Below are positions 25,701-40,700 of a DNA stretch of 64,000 nucleotides, piece after piece; position 1 is the stretch's first letter; every line of letters begins with the position of its first letter. Under the pieces are notes generated by a model that made no database searches, was not told where the DNA came from, and saw only the letters and a list, made by a program, of their open reading frames with translations. A program made the translations under genes and the position numbers. Source of the DNA: Cydia pomonella (Eukaryota > Arthropoda > Insecta > Lepidoptera > Tortricidae); NCBI RefSeq assembly GCF_033807575.1, contig NC_084723.1, forward strand, positions 7,507,247-7,571,246, read 5' to 3'.

Positions 25701-28700
25701 TAGGGATATATGGAAAAACAATTACTATAAAAATAATTTGGAAAATGTGTCTAAAACTAGGGAAGAAATTAAATTATTTTATGAAATATTTTTTGATTAG
25801 TTTTAAGTAGTCACACTAGGTACTAGTAGATGATGTCACTGCTACATAATGAAAGGCATTAAAATACGAGTGTGGGTTTATGAAACGAATGAAATGAGTC
25901 GTAAAAAAGTTGTGGCCACAAACCATTCAAAATGTACTGTATAAAGCATAAAGAATCGTTCTCCAAAAAATGCAAATACACGACTATAAATTCGGTCAGA
26001 ATCCTAAACGTACACAGAAAAGAGGTTACTGGGAATTTTTTCATCTAAAAATCATGTCCATAGCTTCTGCGTTTACTAGAAACATGACATCCTTATATTC
26101 ACGGACTTTAAACTACTTATACATATGTTCAAGCTACAAAAACATAACCAATTTCCTTACAGGGTCAACCTTCGAGATTACACAGTGGTCCGAACGATGA
26201 CAGCGCGGGGACAAAATTTTAATGAGCCAAATGAGCGAGCGTGCGGGTAATCGCCCACTGTGTCATGTGAACCTCTCACGGGCATAATTAACTCGCTCAT
26301 AAACGAGTGGTTTGTACGAAATTATGGTTGAACTGCTTTCTGGGCACGAAGCTGTATGTAACTTAAATAGTTACATCAGATATTATCTTGAAATAGCTTT
26401 TATAACTATTTCAAAACTTGATGCAAAGTGATCGAGCCACTAAAAGCGAAAGGACAATAAAATTTTAGTAATCAAAAGCATCGGTTTAGAAATGACAGGC
26501 TTTTGTGGTAACATACAACCTCCTCTTTTAGACGTCGGCTATATCTCATTATTTTGTTTATCTTAGTTTTATGGATAAACTTTTTTCAAACTGTCGCTTA
26601 ATTGATTCAGAAAGCACGAAATATAATGATGTAAATAACAGCTCAGTAATTGTGGAAACCACACTCTGACAATTCAGGGTACGTAAGTAAGAAAACGTGC
26701 GACCATTTTATCTGCAGTGATAAATGACATATAAAAAGCCACAAGCTATAGCTTATAGAATTCAAGTATTATGTTAGTCTGTGGAACACGTACATAATTA
26801 ATGTACGTATTTTACTCATTGTCATTATATGGATGCAGAGATTATTTACAAGTTTATGACTATTGTTGGAAATTAAAGTAACATGCACAGTATACAATTA
26901 CAGCTTTCAATGCAACTAATTGAAATAAATACGTCAATAATTGTAACCACAGTTGTTATTGTAACATAAACAATTTCATCGTTTGGTTATAAAAAGGTAC
27001 TTATACAAAAACAGTTTAATAGGTAAAAAAAAAATAGAATAATTTTAAATCATAGGACCAATAAGTGTTTTTGATACCCAATACACGAAGCGCAGCTCCT
27101 AGCTAAGTCTACAATACTACTGAAACAGCCCAGTTTAACTTGAACTCCATAGAAACAAATACTAATTTTATTTTATTTTATTTTATTATTCAAATTAGTT
27201 ACACAGCATTACAGTATTGCTACTAAGGCACTGCGAACTACAAAACATATTATATTTAATCCATTCTTTATACCCCAGTACTCGACTTACAAGCTAAGGA
27301 GAAACACTACAGGGATAACGACAAAGAGCATATCAACAAATAGCATAAAATGCAGCATTGTGCCAGCTATACTTGGAGGCGTATTCGGATTTTAAAAATA
27401 TCATTTTGACGTGATTATCACAGTACATCTCGCTCACATACATGTTGGTGTGAGAGGGACGCAGTGGAATAAACATCAAACCAAATCGATTGAAAGCTTT
27501 GAAATTCTGAATATGCCTCCAGCGCAAAATGCAGCCTAAACCTGTATCCCGATTGCACTACGCTTTCATCCGCTGAATATAATATGAGTATTCCCGATTC
27601 GATTGCGTCCGTAACTAGTGGGAATTGGTACCCGCTTGTTGCGTGAAATATGCATGGGATTTTGTCCGTTCATTTTTTCGTTTGCACCACTGTGTTTGTA
27701 ATTGAAAAATGTTGGTTGCTTGGTAATTGCGTTCCATTGTCCGTCTAGGTATAAATTAGCTTGAGGCTATTCGTTTGGATAGGTGTGATTGCTTTGGAGA
27801 TTCAATGATATTCTGGCGGTGCGAGAGCATGATATGCGTTATGGTTTTTGGGGCACTATTTCTCACATTAAGGTAAAAGTCTCAATGTATGACACTGTAA
27901 TTCTGGTATGGGAACTTGTATTGTCACCTCTATTGCATAATCATTTATTGTATAATATTAATATTACATATTAAGATTGAAAGTGCATACTCGTAAACAT
28001 AATAAGATGATAAACATATAAGAACCTATAGAATAGTATTGAAACTTGTAATATTTTTTAAAGCCCAGTTCTACCAAACAAAAATAAACAAACGAATTTG
28101 AAATTAAATACGAGAAATACCAGCTAGCTGAGTAATACAGCCAGGCTAAGCTATCACTGCACTGCACCCTATTTGATACCACAGAGTGTGTAAGTGATAT
28201 TTTAAACGTCATAAATTCATATAAGTTTTTTTTTATGATAGAGGAGGCAAACGAGCAGACGGATCACCTGATGGTAAGCGATTATCGCCACCCATGGACA
28301 CCTGCAACACGTGTTGTAAGTGCGTTGCCGGCATTTAAGATGGGAGTACGCTCTTTACTTGAAAGTTTGAAAATTGTATCGGTCCGGAAATACCGCAGGC
28401 GATAGTTCATTCCACAGCGATGATAACATTCTGTGCTATCAAACACGGCGCGGAGTTAGCTTAAACTGACTCTACGTGTTCTTGTTTGGTCAAATAATAC
28501 CAGTAGATTACTTATTCCACCGTTTGTCTTAATCTAACCACATGCCATTTTCTTCTTGAGAATTGTATTAAGTCCGCCATTTTTAATCTTTTTTTGTGCG
28601 ATAAAGTTTAAATAATAATTTGCGTTTGAGCACAGTCTTTGTCATAGTATAAATAAAATAAATAACAAATATGTGTATTTTCATATTAATATTCAACTTC

Positions 28701-31700
28701 AACCACTGTGTAGTCACAAAGCTGCTGTACAAAACAAACATCTCCTCCCCAGCCGGGGAGAAAAGACGAATGCCTGACGTCTAATTGGTCCGCCCTGGGA
28801 ATTCTAGCGTTCCATCACTCGGGCCCGCGTTTGTCCGCGCCTTGGATTTGGACCACTGTGCACTTGATTTAGTGACGAGCGAAATTTTGACTGATAATGT
28901 TTTTGAGCGCTATTTGTCTCTGTGTGCTTGATTTAGAATAGAGATATGAAGTTATGAATAGTTTTGAAAAGTAAGTACCTACCTAAATGTTTTGTAATGA
29001 AGTAAATTTAATAATTTATAATTTAATAGGTCAAAGGCCAAAGGTATGGCGGCATCGTTTCAAGCAACTATGGCACCACCACAGAACTATATGAACAAGA
29101 ACGATTGTCAAACTTCAAAAGTACGACCAAAAATGAAATGCAAGTGTGTGCGTAAATTGTCTATGTGAGATCAAAATTAGTAATGTCATGTTACAACATA
29201 TTAATAATCTATCGGTGTTTGACTGCTTTATCGACTACATTTTCAAATGCGTTTTTTTTTTTATTAAAAAAATGTTGTACGCCTGTTACTACCATTATTA
29301 TACCCTGTTAGCGCCTATAGGACTTTTAATCTTCTTTTTTTTTTATTTGAATTTTGGGCTTTTTTCTACTGACAAGTTGGGTTGGGTGTCGTGTATACGC
29401 TGTGTACAAGTATACGCTGTCTTCTGTTTCCTTGTGTTACCGGCAAAGCCGTGGAAAAGTGACTAAAATGTTAGTATTGTGTTGAAAAGTGAAGTTTAAA
29501 TATAATTTAATTTAAATATGTGCACCTTCAAAAAAGGTATTATAACAATCGTTATTATTTTAATTCGGTTATAAAGGTTAATATTTTAAGGATGTCTTGT
29601 GAAGAAATAATTCCATACCTATTAATATACCGTCGAGGCGTCGAGTTATCGATACAGTCATATAAACATTTTGTGAAACCCTAGCGTAAAGTAACAGTTT
29701 AGGTTTTAACAAATAATATTCTAAATTATTGACTAATATGATGAAATATTAGCACACAACTAAATAAAAACTTATAATAAACTGTATAAACCGGCTTTTT
29801 ACACTTTTTATGCTGTAAATTTGACAAAATATCGTTACGAAATCTTCGCTCGGAATATAATAATTACCTGTGAAATGAGTACTTGCCTGGGTTATTTGGC
29901 CCTGTGACACTACAATCCGGAGCACTACACGACACCATCTTCACTACATTACCTACTTTATTAATAGTTCTCTTCCTGATTCATTTATATTTTTTACATT
30001 AAAAAATCCGACATTTGGTCGTAAAAATCACGTTTTCTCATATGTAGTTTGCCTATTTCGCACTCACGGGATGTTCATATACGTGATGGCTTTCCTTTCG
30101 CACACTTCATCTGTCTTTAAGGTGGTTCGATTTTCATACAAAAAACAATCGCTATTAATTAATTAATTACACAATATTATTACATAAATAGTTGCGCATC
30201 TATCTACTTTCCAATATTCATTTGCGCTAAATTAATAGAAAAACTTTGTTTCATACAGAAATCATGCAATAATGAACGTTATATTTTTATAAATTTTACT
30301 CATGTGTGTGTGACAAATGTCGTGTACAAATACATTGCGGATTGCGGCGTTGCCACTCCATGCTTCGGACGGCCATCGGCGCGACGTTGCGATGTTTGAC
30401 GCGTTTTTAGCTGACTCTGTCGACACTGACACTCAGTGTGACCAGGCGTACGATAATTGTCGTACATGTACGATAATTTGGGCCCCGGTATGACATAATG
30501 TTCCAAAGAGCATTATCGTACACTAAAGTACTATAATTTCAGCCCTTGGATGATGCCACCTTAAAAGTCTAGTAATTTGAAGCAAAATATGACACTTTCT
30601 CTCAGAAATAGGCTAAAATTAGTATCTTTTGGGTGTTCGGCTCCTTGGTGTAAGTTTAAAGTTTAAAATGTCTCAATTTCCTGTATACCGTTTGAGTCTA
30701 TCCCAAAAATACACAAACAAACAGATTTTTTGCGCAATTTAGACGAAAATTGTCTTTTTTTTATTATTAATTGGAAATTTAAGCTTATTTTGCTAGACAT
30801 TTTTAGGGGCTGCCTTTTTGATTGGCGTACAATATTTTTTTCAACGGTACAATAATATTGACACTCAAGTACGATAATTCTCTTCCGCTCGCCTGGCAAC
30901 TCTGCTGAAACTTGACAGGACCTGGGGGCCTACCGCGAAAACCTAAATTCGCAAATTGCGGGGATCTTTCTCTTTTACTCTCACTAAGACGTAATTACAG
31001 TGACAGAGAAAAATGCCCGAAATTGACGAATTTCGATTTTCCCGGTAGCCGCCCTGGTGCTTGACGTACTTGATAGAAAACAACGCTGCCGCATGTTCTG
31101 AATTGTGATTTTATGTGTTTTTGGATTGAAAATGATAGCAACGTCTAAATCAAGTTACAAAAATCATCGATATTCTGGTCCGCGAAAAACCAGGAAAAGT
31201 GTGACTTGGAGTCTACAAAAATGACCAATTCATAGAAAATAATATGACCTATAAACTAGTTCATTTTTATAAAACTCAATTTTGCCCGAGATTGTACTTA
31301 GGCGAATACCTAAGGGAGCTAAGTGTATTGATCTTGAATAATTAGTTGGCTAATATATGACTCCAACATGATATGGACATTTACATCATAACTATTATAC
31401 CTAGTTGGTTACTAAGTTCTGTTACTCGATTTCTTTCTTTCTTCCTAGCGTTGTCCCAGCATATTGCCACGGCTCAATGGAGCCTGGGGTCCGCTTTGAC
31501 AACTAATCCCAAGATTTGGCGTAGGCACTAGTTTTTACGAAAGCCACTGCCATCTGACCTTCCAACCCAGAGGGTAAAACTAAGCCTTGTTGGGATTAGT
31601 CCAGTTTCCTCACGATGTTTTCCTTCACCGAAAAGCGACTGGTAAATATCAAATGATATCTGTTCTGAAGTTCTGTTACTCGATTTGCAACCTCTTTATT

Positions 31701-34700
31701 CCCGTTAAAACAAATGCTACCGAAAAAATAAAAAATGACATAATGTGGTGGATTTGTGAGCTATAATTATATACCACACATAACGCTTATCTCGTCGTAT
31801 CTATAATGAATTGGGGCCTAAAAGAGAATCGTATTCCAATTTTTTGAAACGCTTGTATTACTTTCTATATTAACTAAAAGTTGCCTTAAAATTCAGCTTT
31901 TATACTAAAAACGGCTTTAAATATGTTAAATTAACAAAATATATTTTGACAGATGCTTTCGCGCCCAAAACGCTCTTTGAAAATTGTGTGACGTCACAGT
32001 TTATGGTTTGAGAAGCGCTGGTGGCCTAGCGGTAAGAGCGTGCGACTTGCAATCCGGAGGTCGCGGGTTCAAACCCCGGCTCGTACCAATGAGTTTTCAG
32101 AACTTATGTACGAAATATCATTTGATATTTACCACTCGCTTTTCGGTGAAGGGAAACATCGTGAGGAAACCGGACTAATCCTAACAAGGCCTAGTTTACC
32201 CTCTGGGTTGGAAGGTCAGATGGCAGTCGCTTTCTTAAAAACTAGTGCCTACGCCAAATCTTGGGATTAGTTGTCAAGCGGACCCCAGGCTCCCATGAGC
32301 CGTGGCAAAATGCCGGGACAATGCGAGGAAGAAGACAGTTTATGGTTTGACACATAACTACATACACACGTAGAAGATACGAACTGTCAACTGATATTTG
32401 TCATTTGTTGTTAATCGCCTAACTGTCAACAGTGTCAATCCGAGAGTTGTGACGTCATCAGAATCTTCAATGACGTTTCAAGTTTGGTCACGTGACGTGT
32501 GCCAAAAGATATTTTAAATTCAATATTTACAAAAATATGGTCATTACAGGTCCCCTAAAAGTAGTTTAACGTGTTCTTATAATCCAAAAGAATTTATTGG
32601 GATACAATTATGCCCTAAGATTTGTAGATGGAAACAACCCTATTGCGTTGCACAAATGTGGGCACCCGCCAAATATGATTTTGGGTGTGTCATACTCAGG
32701 GCTAACACAGATTCATTTCTGTGAAAAAGGTGTGAAAACCGGAAACTGGAAACCGTTCTCGAACCAATAGTGAAGCCCTTAAGCCACACCCTATTTCAAA
32801 ACCAGCCATGGATCTTTGAACAAGACTCAGCTCCTGCACATAAGGCAAAAACAACTCAAGCCTGGTTTCGAAGGAACAAAATTGGCTTTATTGCCCACGA
32901 AGACTGGCCGTCCTCCAGCCCGGACCTAAACCCCCTGGATTATGCCATATAGCAGGTTATTGAGGAGAAAGCCTGTGCTAAACCCCACACAAATCTTAAC
33001 TCCCTCAAGCGGGCCATAGTTAAGACAGTGACGGAATTAGACATGACAATCGTGCGTGCCGCTATTGATGACTGGCCTCGTCGTTTCAGGGCCTGTGTCA
33101 AAGCCAGAGGAGGCGATTTTGAATGATATTGTCATATGTGATTCCTGATTTTGTGTACTTCATTTTACTTATTATTTTATAATATATACTTTATTAAACT
33201 TTCGTTGGTATATTTTATGTAGATAAAGATTATTGCAGTAACAGAATTTAATAACCAACTAGGTAGAAAACAATGCAATACATAAACACATAAATTGGAT
33301 ATGATGTGATCCGTTGAATGAAATTGACAATAAATAAAATAAATAAATAATTTTCTATCCCTAGGCATTGTGTGAAACTTCTAGTTGTGTCAAAATATCG
33401 GGAAATCAATAATATAAACAAAGATGGTAAATATCTCATTTCTTTTTATAATGGTTATAAATAGAAGGCCATGCAATTTTGTAACTCACTGTAATTTAAT
33501 TAAATGTATCGTAAAAAAAGTTTTAATTCTACTGTAAAATAGTACCTACTTTTTTAAAGGCTGGGCAGTAAGGGAAAACAGCGTTTTTTTTTTTTGAAAA
33601 AAATACCGGAAAATCTGACTTACAAATTTGGACTTTCTTAGGTTCATTCTACTTAGAATCTTCTCCACCCTAGCATTAAAAAAAGATATCCTAAAATATC
33701 CATACAATTACGTCACATTTTAGTGTGAAAGAAATTTCAGTGTAAAACTAAAATTTCAATACAAATTTTCGGGTTTTTATAGCACGAGGAGTGATTCTGA
33801 GTTGGAAGAACCCAAAAATATCATGATGTGTGAGAATCAGATTTTTAATATTTTTATGGAAAAACGCTCATATTTCTCATAAAATAATTTATTAATAATA
33901 GGTACTTGATAATACTGATAACAAAAAAAAAATTAATGAGTCTCGAACCCACATCCTCTTGCATGTATTTCCACGTACATACCGCAACGCTATTGAAGCC
34001 TACTCACGCTGTGCCAAATTGTCTACTACAAGGATCCCAGTACGACAGTTTGAATGTGTGAGTGATAGTTAGAAATAGAGTCAAGAAACATTCTGTCGAC
34101 ATTAAGGGGTAGTTTTTGTACAATGAAGTGTTCAATGTTTGTTTTAATAGTTCAATATTTATTTAAAGAGTGCGCTAAACATAATTTACAGTATAGAAAT
34201 ACCAAAGACTACTCCACAAAAAAATTAAAACTCAAAATTTGCAATTGTGGCGCCATCTAGTGAGGTTTAAGCTTTGGGTAACCTAGTCGAACCACCTTAA
34301 GCGAAGCGTTTGACAGGTCTGTAGGCACCACAGCCTTTGCCTTTAGCCGATACCCGGTAAGATGGCGCCACTTTTTGATATTTAACGTGTATTTAATAAA
34401 TTTAACACTTGCCAGTGAAAGAATACGGATCAAAGTTGAATGGCGTTCTAAAATATTTAATCATGTGTCGAAAGATGGCAGTAAATTTACTATGGATACA
34501 AAATTTTCTTTGACAATCCACCTCTATTCCAAATTCTCTTTGGTTTAGGTTAGTTTTATTTACTTATTTAAGCTTGGGAAATCTACAAAAGTATGTCATA
34601 TATTGCTGATACTATACACATACATATTTGGATAGTTATTAAGTTTTACAATACACAATACCTACTCGTATCAAGCGTTCCTGCATTCGCAATAAAACAA

Positions 34701-37700
34701 AACAACAAAGTTAATTTGCCCTCACCGTCAAATATCAATGAAAAGGCAACTTTTCTAAACCGGTTCCATCCAAGGGTTAACAGTGAAAAGGGTTTCCGAG
34801 GGATACCGTAAAAGGATTACGCTAAAGCCCTTCACTGTTAATTTGCTTATTAATTTTTCTTCGAGATAATCTTCGGTATAATTACTTTTTTCACGGCTAG
34901 CAATTTAGCTGTCATGTTTTATTTATTAATTAAATTTTAAATGAAGCTAGAGTCGGACCAAGATAAGTTGGCAGCGATTTTGACAGCCAAACAGTGCAAG
35001 TGTTATTTTAAACGTCAAACATCTATGAAATTATGACGTTTACTTAACATTTGCACAGGCTGGGCTATCAAGATCGCTGCAAACTTATCTTGGTCTGACT
35101 CTAGCTCATTGTATTAGAGGGCTAAGGTAGACTTTGCAGTGACCGAATGTGGAAGTATAGGGAACGTGCAATCGTGCATGAACTGTAGGGGGCAGCACAG
35201 AAGCTTCCTGTTTATTGGTGCGACGAATAAGTCAAGTTTTAGTTTCTAGTGTAGCCCACAAGATGGCAGAACCTACATCACAGTCTGCACAGGAAAACGT
35301 ACTTGAACTGTACAGTACTTTGGCGAGATTTGGTACAGTGTATATTTCCGATTAAGGCCACAAGATGGCAGACCCTCCAACGTGCAGGGTCACCGTAAAC
35401 GTTAAAATACTGTAAAAGATTGAATATTTTTTTTCTAACCGCCCACAAACCAAATTTTGCCATATAATGGAAAAACTGTTTTTAGGCCTCTGGCCGCTAG
35501 AGGTTATCACGTCAGAGTAGACGCTACCCTAAGCGGCCTCTTACAATATTATTCATAATGCGTAAAAAAAACTTTTACTAGACCATAAAGCAGTGGTTCC
35601 TAACCTTTTGAGCCCTGTCACCCCTAACGCAGCGGCTTACGTGGGCGATCACTCGCGAATGCGACGCGGCGCGGCGGCCCAACGGCATTCGGAGATCGCC
35701 CACGTAGGACACTTCCATAGGTATCAAAGGATTGAAGTCACCCGCGCCGCTTCGCGTTCGCGAGTTATTCCCTCAGGCTAGGGATTCTGATTTTACCCCT
35801 CCTCCCAATAATCATCAATAGTCTTTCTTATAGGTCTAATCTTTCTTATCTTTAATTAAGCTTATTACCCCCGTGAAATACCAGTTTTACCCCCAAGGGG
35901 GTAATTACCCCCAGGTTAGGAACCACTGCCATAGAGTATGAAAGAAACTAAGCAATCCACATACATTGTAAGAGCGGCCTTAGAAATGTATCATGTACAG
36001 AAACCTATTAGGTACTTATGCTAAAATATTGAAGAATTAATGGTAATGATCTTAAGTATAGAGCATTAAACAACCGCTAGCTAGAATACTTAGACTTTAA
36101 AATATGAATAAAATAAGTTTTTTGTAAAAAAAAAAAACTTTTTTGATACAAGATTTTATCGCTGACTGTAGGTTGAGCAGTTTTATCACAGAACTCCTGT
36201 GACCATCATCAGATCAGCTCGATGGTCCATAATGTTGCATTGTCACCCAACTTCAATATGTAGGTATAAGTTTCAGCTCAATTGAATAATAGTAAGTGGA
36301 TTGAATTTAGCTTTCAAGATTTGGCTCGAACAAACATTAGGTATAAGTTATAACGGTACACTGGGATTTGAATTCAATTCTATTACCATCAAAGCTGTCC
36401 CATCTTACCGCTATTTAATATCACCAGAATCCTAATCTGTTATAAAGGCGCATAAACATCAATATAATATCCCCCGGGTACTCCCGTAAGTGAAAATATA
36501 CACAGTGAAATACGGCCCGGCTTATAGGCCATCGCGTTATGGATTGGTCATAAAATATATCAACGGGTATTTTTATGTGAACATGTTTTAGGAAAGATAT
36601 AAATGTGTATTGATAGGTTATGTTTAGTGGTTTGATATTTTTATGCTTTTTTTTTCAAGAAAAGTTTAGGGTACGTAGCGAATTTGAATTATTTTTAACT
36701 AGCGACCCGCCCCGGCGGTCGACCAATTTACATAAAACCTTAACAAATTATACCTGTAACTAAACATTCTTCCAGAATCTTCTTCTTTTGATAAGTGGAA
36801 ACCGCATGAAAAACTTGTGGTTTTAGAATTTATCGCGAACATACAAACAGACAGACAGACGCGGCGGGACTTTGTTTTACCTTACTACACTTACCTTTTA
36901 CTTATAAGGTCTAGTGATGATTATAAGTGACAAAATTTGTACCCAATCTACTACAGAATATTGTCTAGAGAGTTGCCCCGACAAAACGTCATCTCGTTTG
37001 TAAGGTAAGTGCCGAATTATTGATACAAAACTTACATGATGGTTTAACATTTATGATAGACCTACAATCTGGGCCCAAAGACAAAGTTAGGTAGATACTC
37101 AAAAGATGTTTAAGACAAAATTTACCGGATTCAGTATGTTTTGTACTGGCCCTACAAAATATCATTTTTTCTTGAATATTCTGACTGTTCATGAGGCGTC
37201 TTACAAGAAATGTGTATATCCCTTCACACTTCCCTTTCACACTTTGATCGCGGCTTCTACTCAACAATTGTCTATCCCGTTAAAAGCATAAAAACCTGTT
37301 AAAAAACCCTACGCTTTTCGCGCTTCAATTTCAATAAAAGAAGGTATAAAATAAAAACATAACCGAAAGGGGAAACAGGGGCAAATATCGCTAAGAACAT
37401 AACCCCTTATCGTATCATCGCATATCGAAACGCGTCAAATTTTCATAACGCGGCGCTTCCCCGAGGAAATGCGGTGGGGAGAGTGGGGCGGGTTGGACGT
37501 TTTAGCGTATCGATGATCGTTGGGAAATATGAAAAGAGCAGGAGTCGGATACGTTTTCTGAAATGTTTTCATGTTAAATTTATAGGTTTCTAGATTCTAA
37601 GCAACATAAAGGCTTGGAAAATATGGCAGAATTCTATCGAATTTATTATCAAAGGTACTTTTTAACTCCCACCTTAGGTACCCACGGTTTGACATATTGT

Positions 37701-40700
37701 TACATATTGGCAATTGCAAACAACAATATTTGCTTTGTAACAATTGTAACTAAAAGCCTTGTTAGGTTAGGGCAATTTGTGGCGTTTTCAACTAGAAGGT
37801 ACCACTTTGTCGGTTGTCGGCAAGGTCGATTTCGTAATGGAGCTTTATCGAAAAAGCGTCTTAATGACAACCGACAATAAGGAAGTACCCTTTTGGTTGA
37901 AAACGCGTAATTAAGTATAATATCAACTTTCGTTATTTTAAAAACATCATCGTATAAGTACCGTAAGTATTAATTACCTATTTAAATGTTTGAACGCATA
38001 ATTTTACAATAGTACATTACGATACAAATGCGAAAAGTAGGAAATTCGCAAATTTACACGAGTTGCGAATTACCTATTTCCACGTGTATCGTACAACGTT
38101 TTACAGTTAATATGGCCCTTTAAATTATTGATATAGGCACGGTAAGTGATAAGTACGTTAAAGTAAAGTAGCACTAGCACCATATGTTCCTACTGTAAGA
38201 CATTGTTTCATATGGTCATGTGGTCATATGTGAAAAGGGTAAACTTTTCAGAAGAGCCATAACAAAATTGGCACTTTTGTTTGCCATTATTTAAAAAAAA
38301 TTGGGTTAGACATACCATTCCTTTTATAGTGAGCAAAGCCCTTTTACCTTCTATTTTGGATATGTTAAAACGTTGTAAAACAGTTGATACTATTTAAAAG
38401 GCGGGATGCTACATTTATGAGATCATATTAAATTTATGACATATTGATTTATCCCGATTGAACAGTAAAAGAGATACATAAAGTCGTATGTTGACTTACG
38501 TACACTCATAATGCTGATTATTTTAGGAATAACGTCTCAAGTTCAGATCCGAAACATAGTATTGTTGCTAAAATTTATTGGCAAAACGTCGTATCTACTG
38601 ATAAAACCTCACAGTGTGTCAACATTTTAAATGCATTGAAGTCTCAAGTCACTTACCGCCAACCATTAAATCGAAACAATTGAGAGGCAACTATATGGAA
38701 AAAGATGGATGTGAAAATAACGCTGAAATTCGCGTCGAGAGTAACGAATAAAATAATGTATCTACGTTAGTCCTGAATTGCAAAAATAGGTAGGTTGTTT
38801 GTTTTTAGCAAACAATTTAACGTTAATATTCTTATTACGTAATATTCTTTTTCGCGATCCTATGATCCGACGGTAATTGCAAACACTGGTTTTATTTACT
38901 CTCAGGACATAATAAATACATATAGGTGCTATATAATATTTCATATACAGAGTTACATACTTTCAATATAATATAATATGTATTTTATTTGCCATTTTTC
39001 TGAAAGCATTATTGAAAAGAAGTATTCTGAAGTATCAAAAAGGCACTTTCAGAACCCAGCAAACAACTAGGTGACAGTGACACTTAGCACCTATTTTACA
39101 ACCTTAAAAAATAGAAAGGCTGTACAATAACTGCATAGTCTTAGCCTACAGGCTGAGGTGGCATAAAAGTGTTTCAGTGGTTCAGCTATAGCTTTAAGAC
39201 GTAGTAAAAAGTATTCGCATGACTTCAGATAGAATGGCATATAGACATAAGGTCGCCAACCTCCGGGATGGAGAAGGCACTTGAAGAAGAAGAAAAAGTA
39301 GCTGTTTTGGCCGCTATAATACGCGTTAAACAGCTAGTGTTCTCAAAGTTTACTTAAGTATCACAATTATTACTTAACCCACTGGTTTCTAAACCTGTAC
39401 ACAAACGAAATATTTGCATAATAGTACCTAACAAAATATTTTGTTACAACTTATACAGATTTTTTATTGGAACGTCAACAATGTAATGCTGAATTGAAAT
39501 CTATATTATGTTTTAATTGAATGATAACGAAATGAAACTTAGATAGGAAGAAATAAATTTGGGTAGTCACTTTCCCAACTACGTTTTCAGGATATTTAAT
39601 ATTAATATGAAATTCGTGCCCAGTACAGGTATAATCGACGATTATTAATATTAAATCGTAGATGAGATAAACCATTTTTATACTAAATAATTAAATATGG
39701 TTGATCTCATCTACCTATTTATATTTTATACCCTCTACAGTTCCAGACTTTAATCAATTCTAAGAGTAGACTGGGAACTACTTAACAAAAACGTATCGGA
39801 CGCTTGTAATTGAAGGTGTCTGCGGACTGTGGTCCAGTAATGGGACGAGGAAACGGCCCATTACCGGAACGACTGGCCATTGCGACAATTACCCTCTCTA
39901 TTGATTCGGTCGCAAATCGGTGATAGAAAGTACTGTTACGAGTGACTTGGCGATTAATTCTACAAGCTTAGGGCTATTTGCGAAACGTTTGATCGTGTAC
40001 CGTGTTCATCAAGTAATTAATGGCTGCATAAATTAATATAGTACGTGAAATGCACGATGAAGGGCACTATGTGTGAAATTTCTGAAGCCAATTTTCTTAA
40101 AAAACATAATGATCGTAGCTGCTGTACCACCCGCAGGTCACATTAGTATCTAAACTTTTGTGACCCGCGGGTGTCAATAATAAATGAAAAAAAAAAAAAC
40201 AATATTGAAATGCCTTTTTATACTACAGCGGTGGCAAACAAGTACGAGTATACTTAACAAAGTGTGCGTAGACAAGATGACCAATTGTTAACGCTCCATA
40301 GCGACCGAAACGCAACTGTCTCTGTCGCACTAATACGGAAGAGTGATAGAGAGAGAGAGAGATCGCTACGTTACGCTACGGATCGTGAACGATTGGCATC
40401 TTGTCTAAGCACCCAGGTTGGCAGGTTAGGTTAAATACAACACTGCGTCTTTACAAACTTTTATTTAACTTGAAATGTTTGTATACATGTTCGGGTCAAA
40501 TCTTGCAAGCTAAATTAGACCCACTTCCCCCTATTTGATTGAGCAGGAACTTCACATACATATGTAAATACGTTGGTTGGAGGATTATGGTACCATCGAG
40601 CTGATCTGATGATGGACACAGAATGTGGCCATATGAACTCTGTGATAAAACAACGCAACCTAATTGTGTTTGAACTTATTACAATTGTCTCGATGATTAG

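Larger units (their letters stand above)
31404..33259 (+). mobile_element. Tc1/mariner copy 2, interrupted by two insertions
   Basis: The termini GTTGGTTACTAAGTTCTGTT and (inverted) GTTGGTTATTAAATTCTGTT are flanked by TA on both sides (31402-31403, 33260-33261). Transposase pieces match copy 1: the start codon region (31804-31836), a short piece at 32642-32683, then the catalytic half from about 32684 with DSAPAHKAK and NPLDYAI followed by a stop. The 5' half is interrupted by a SINE (31433-31667) and by about 800 bp (31838-32641) containing another SINE. The middle of the transposase is deleted. Confidence 0.8.
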
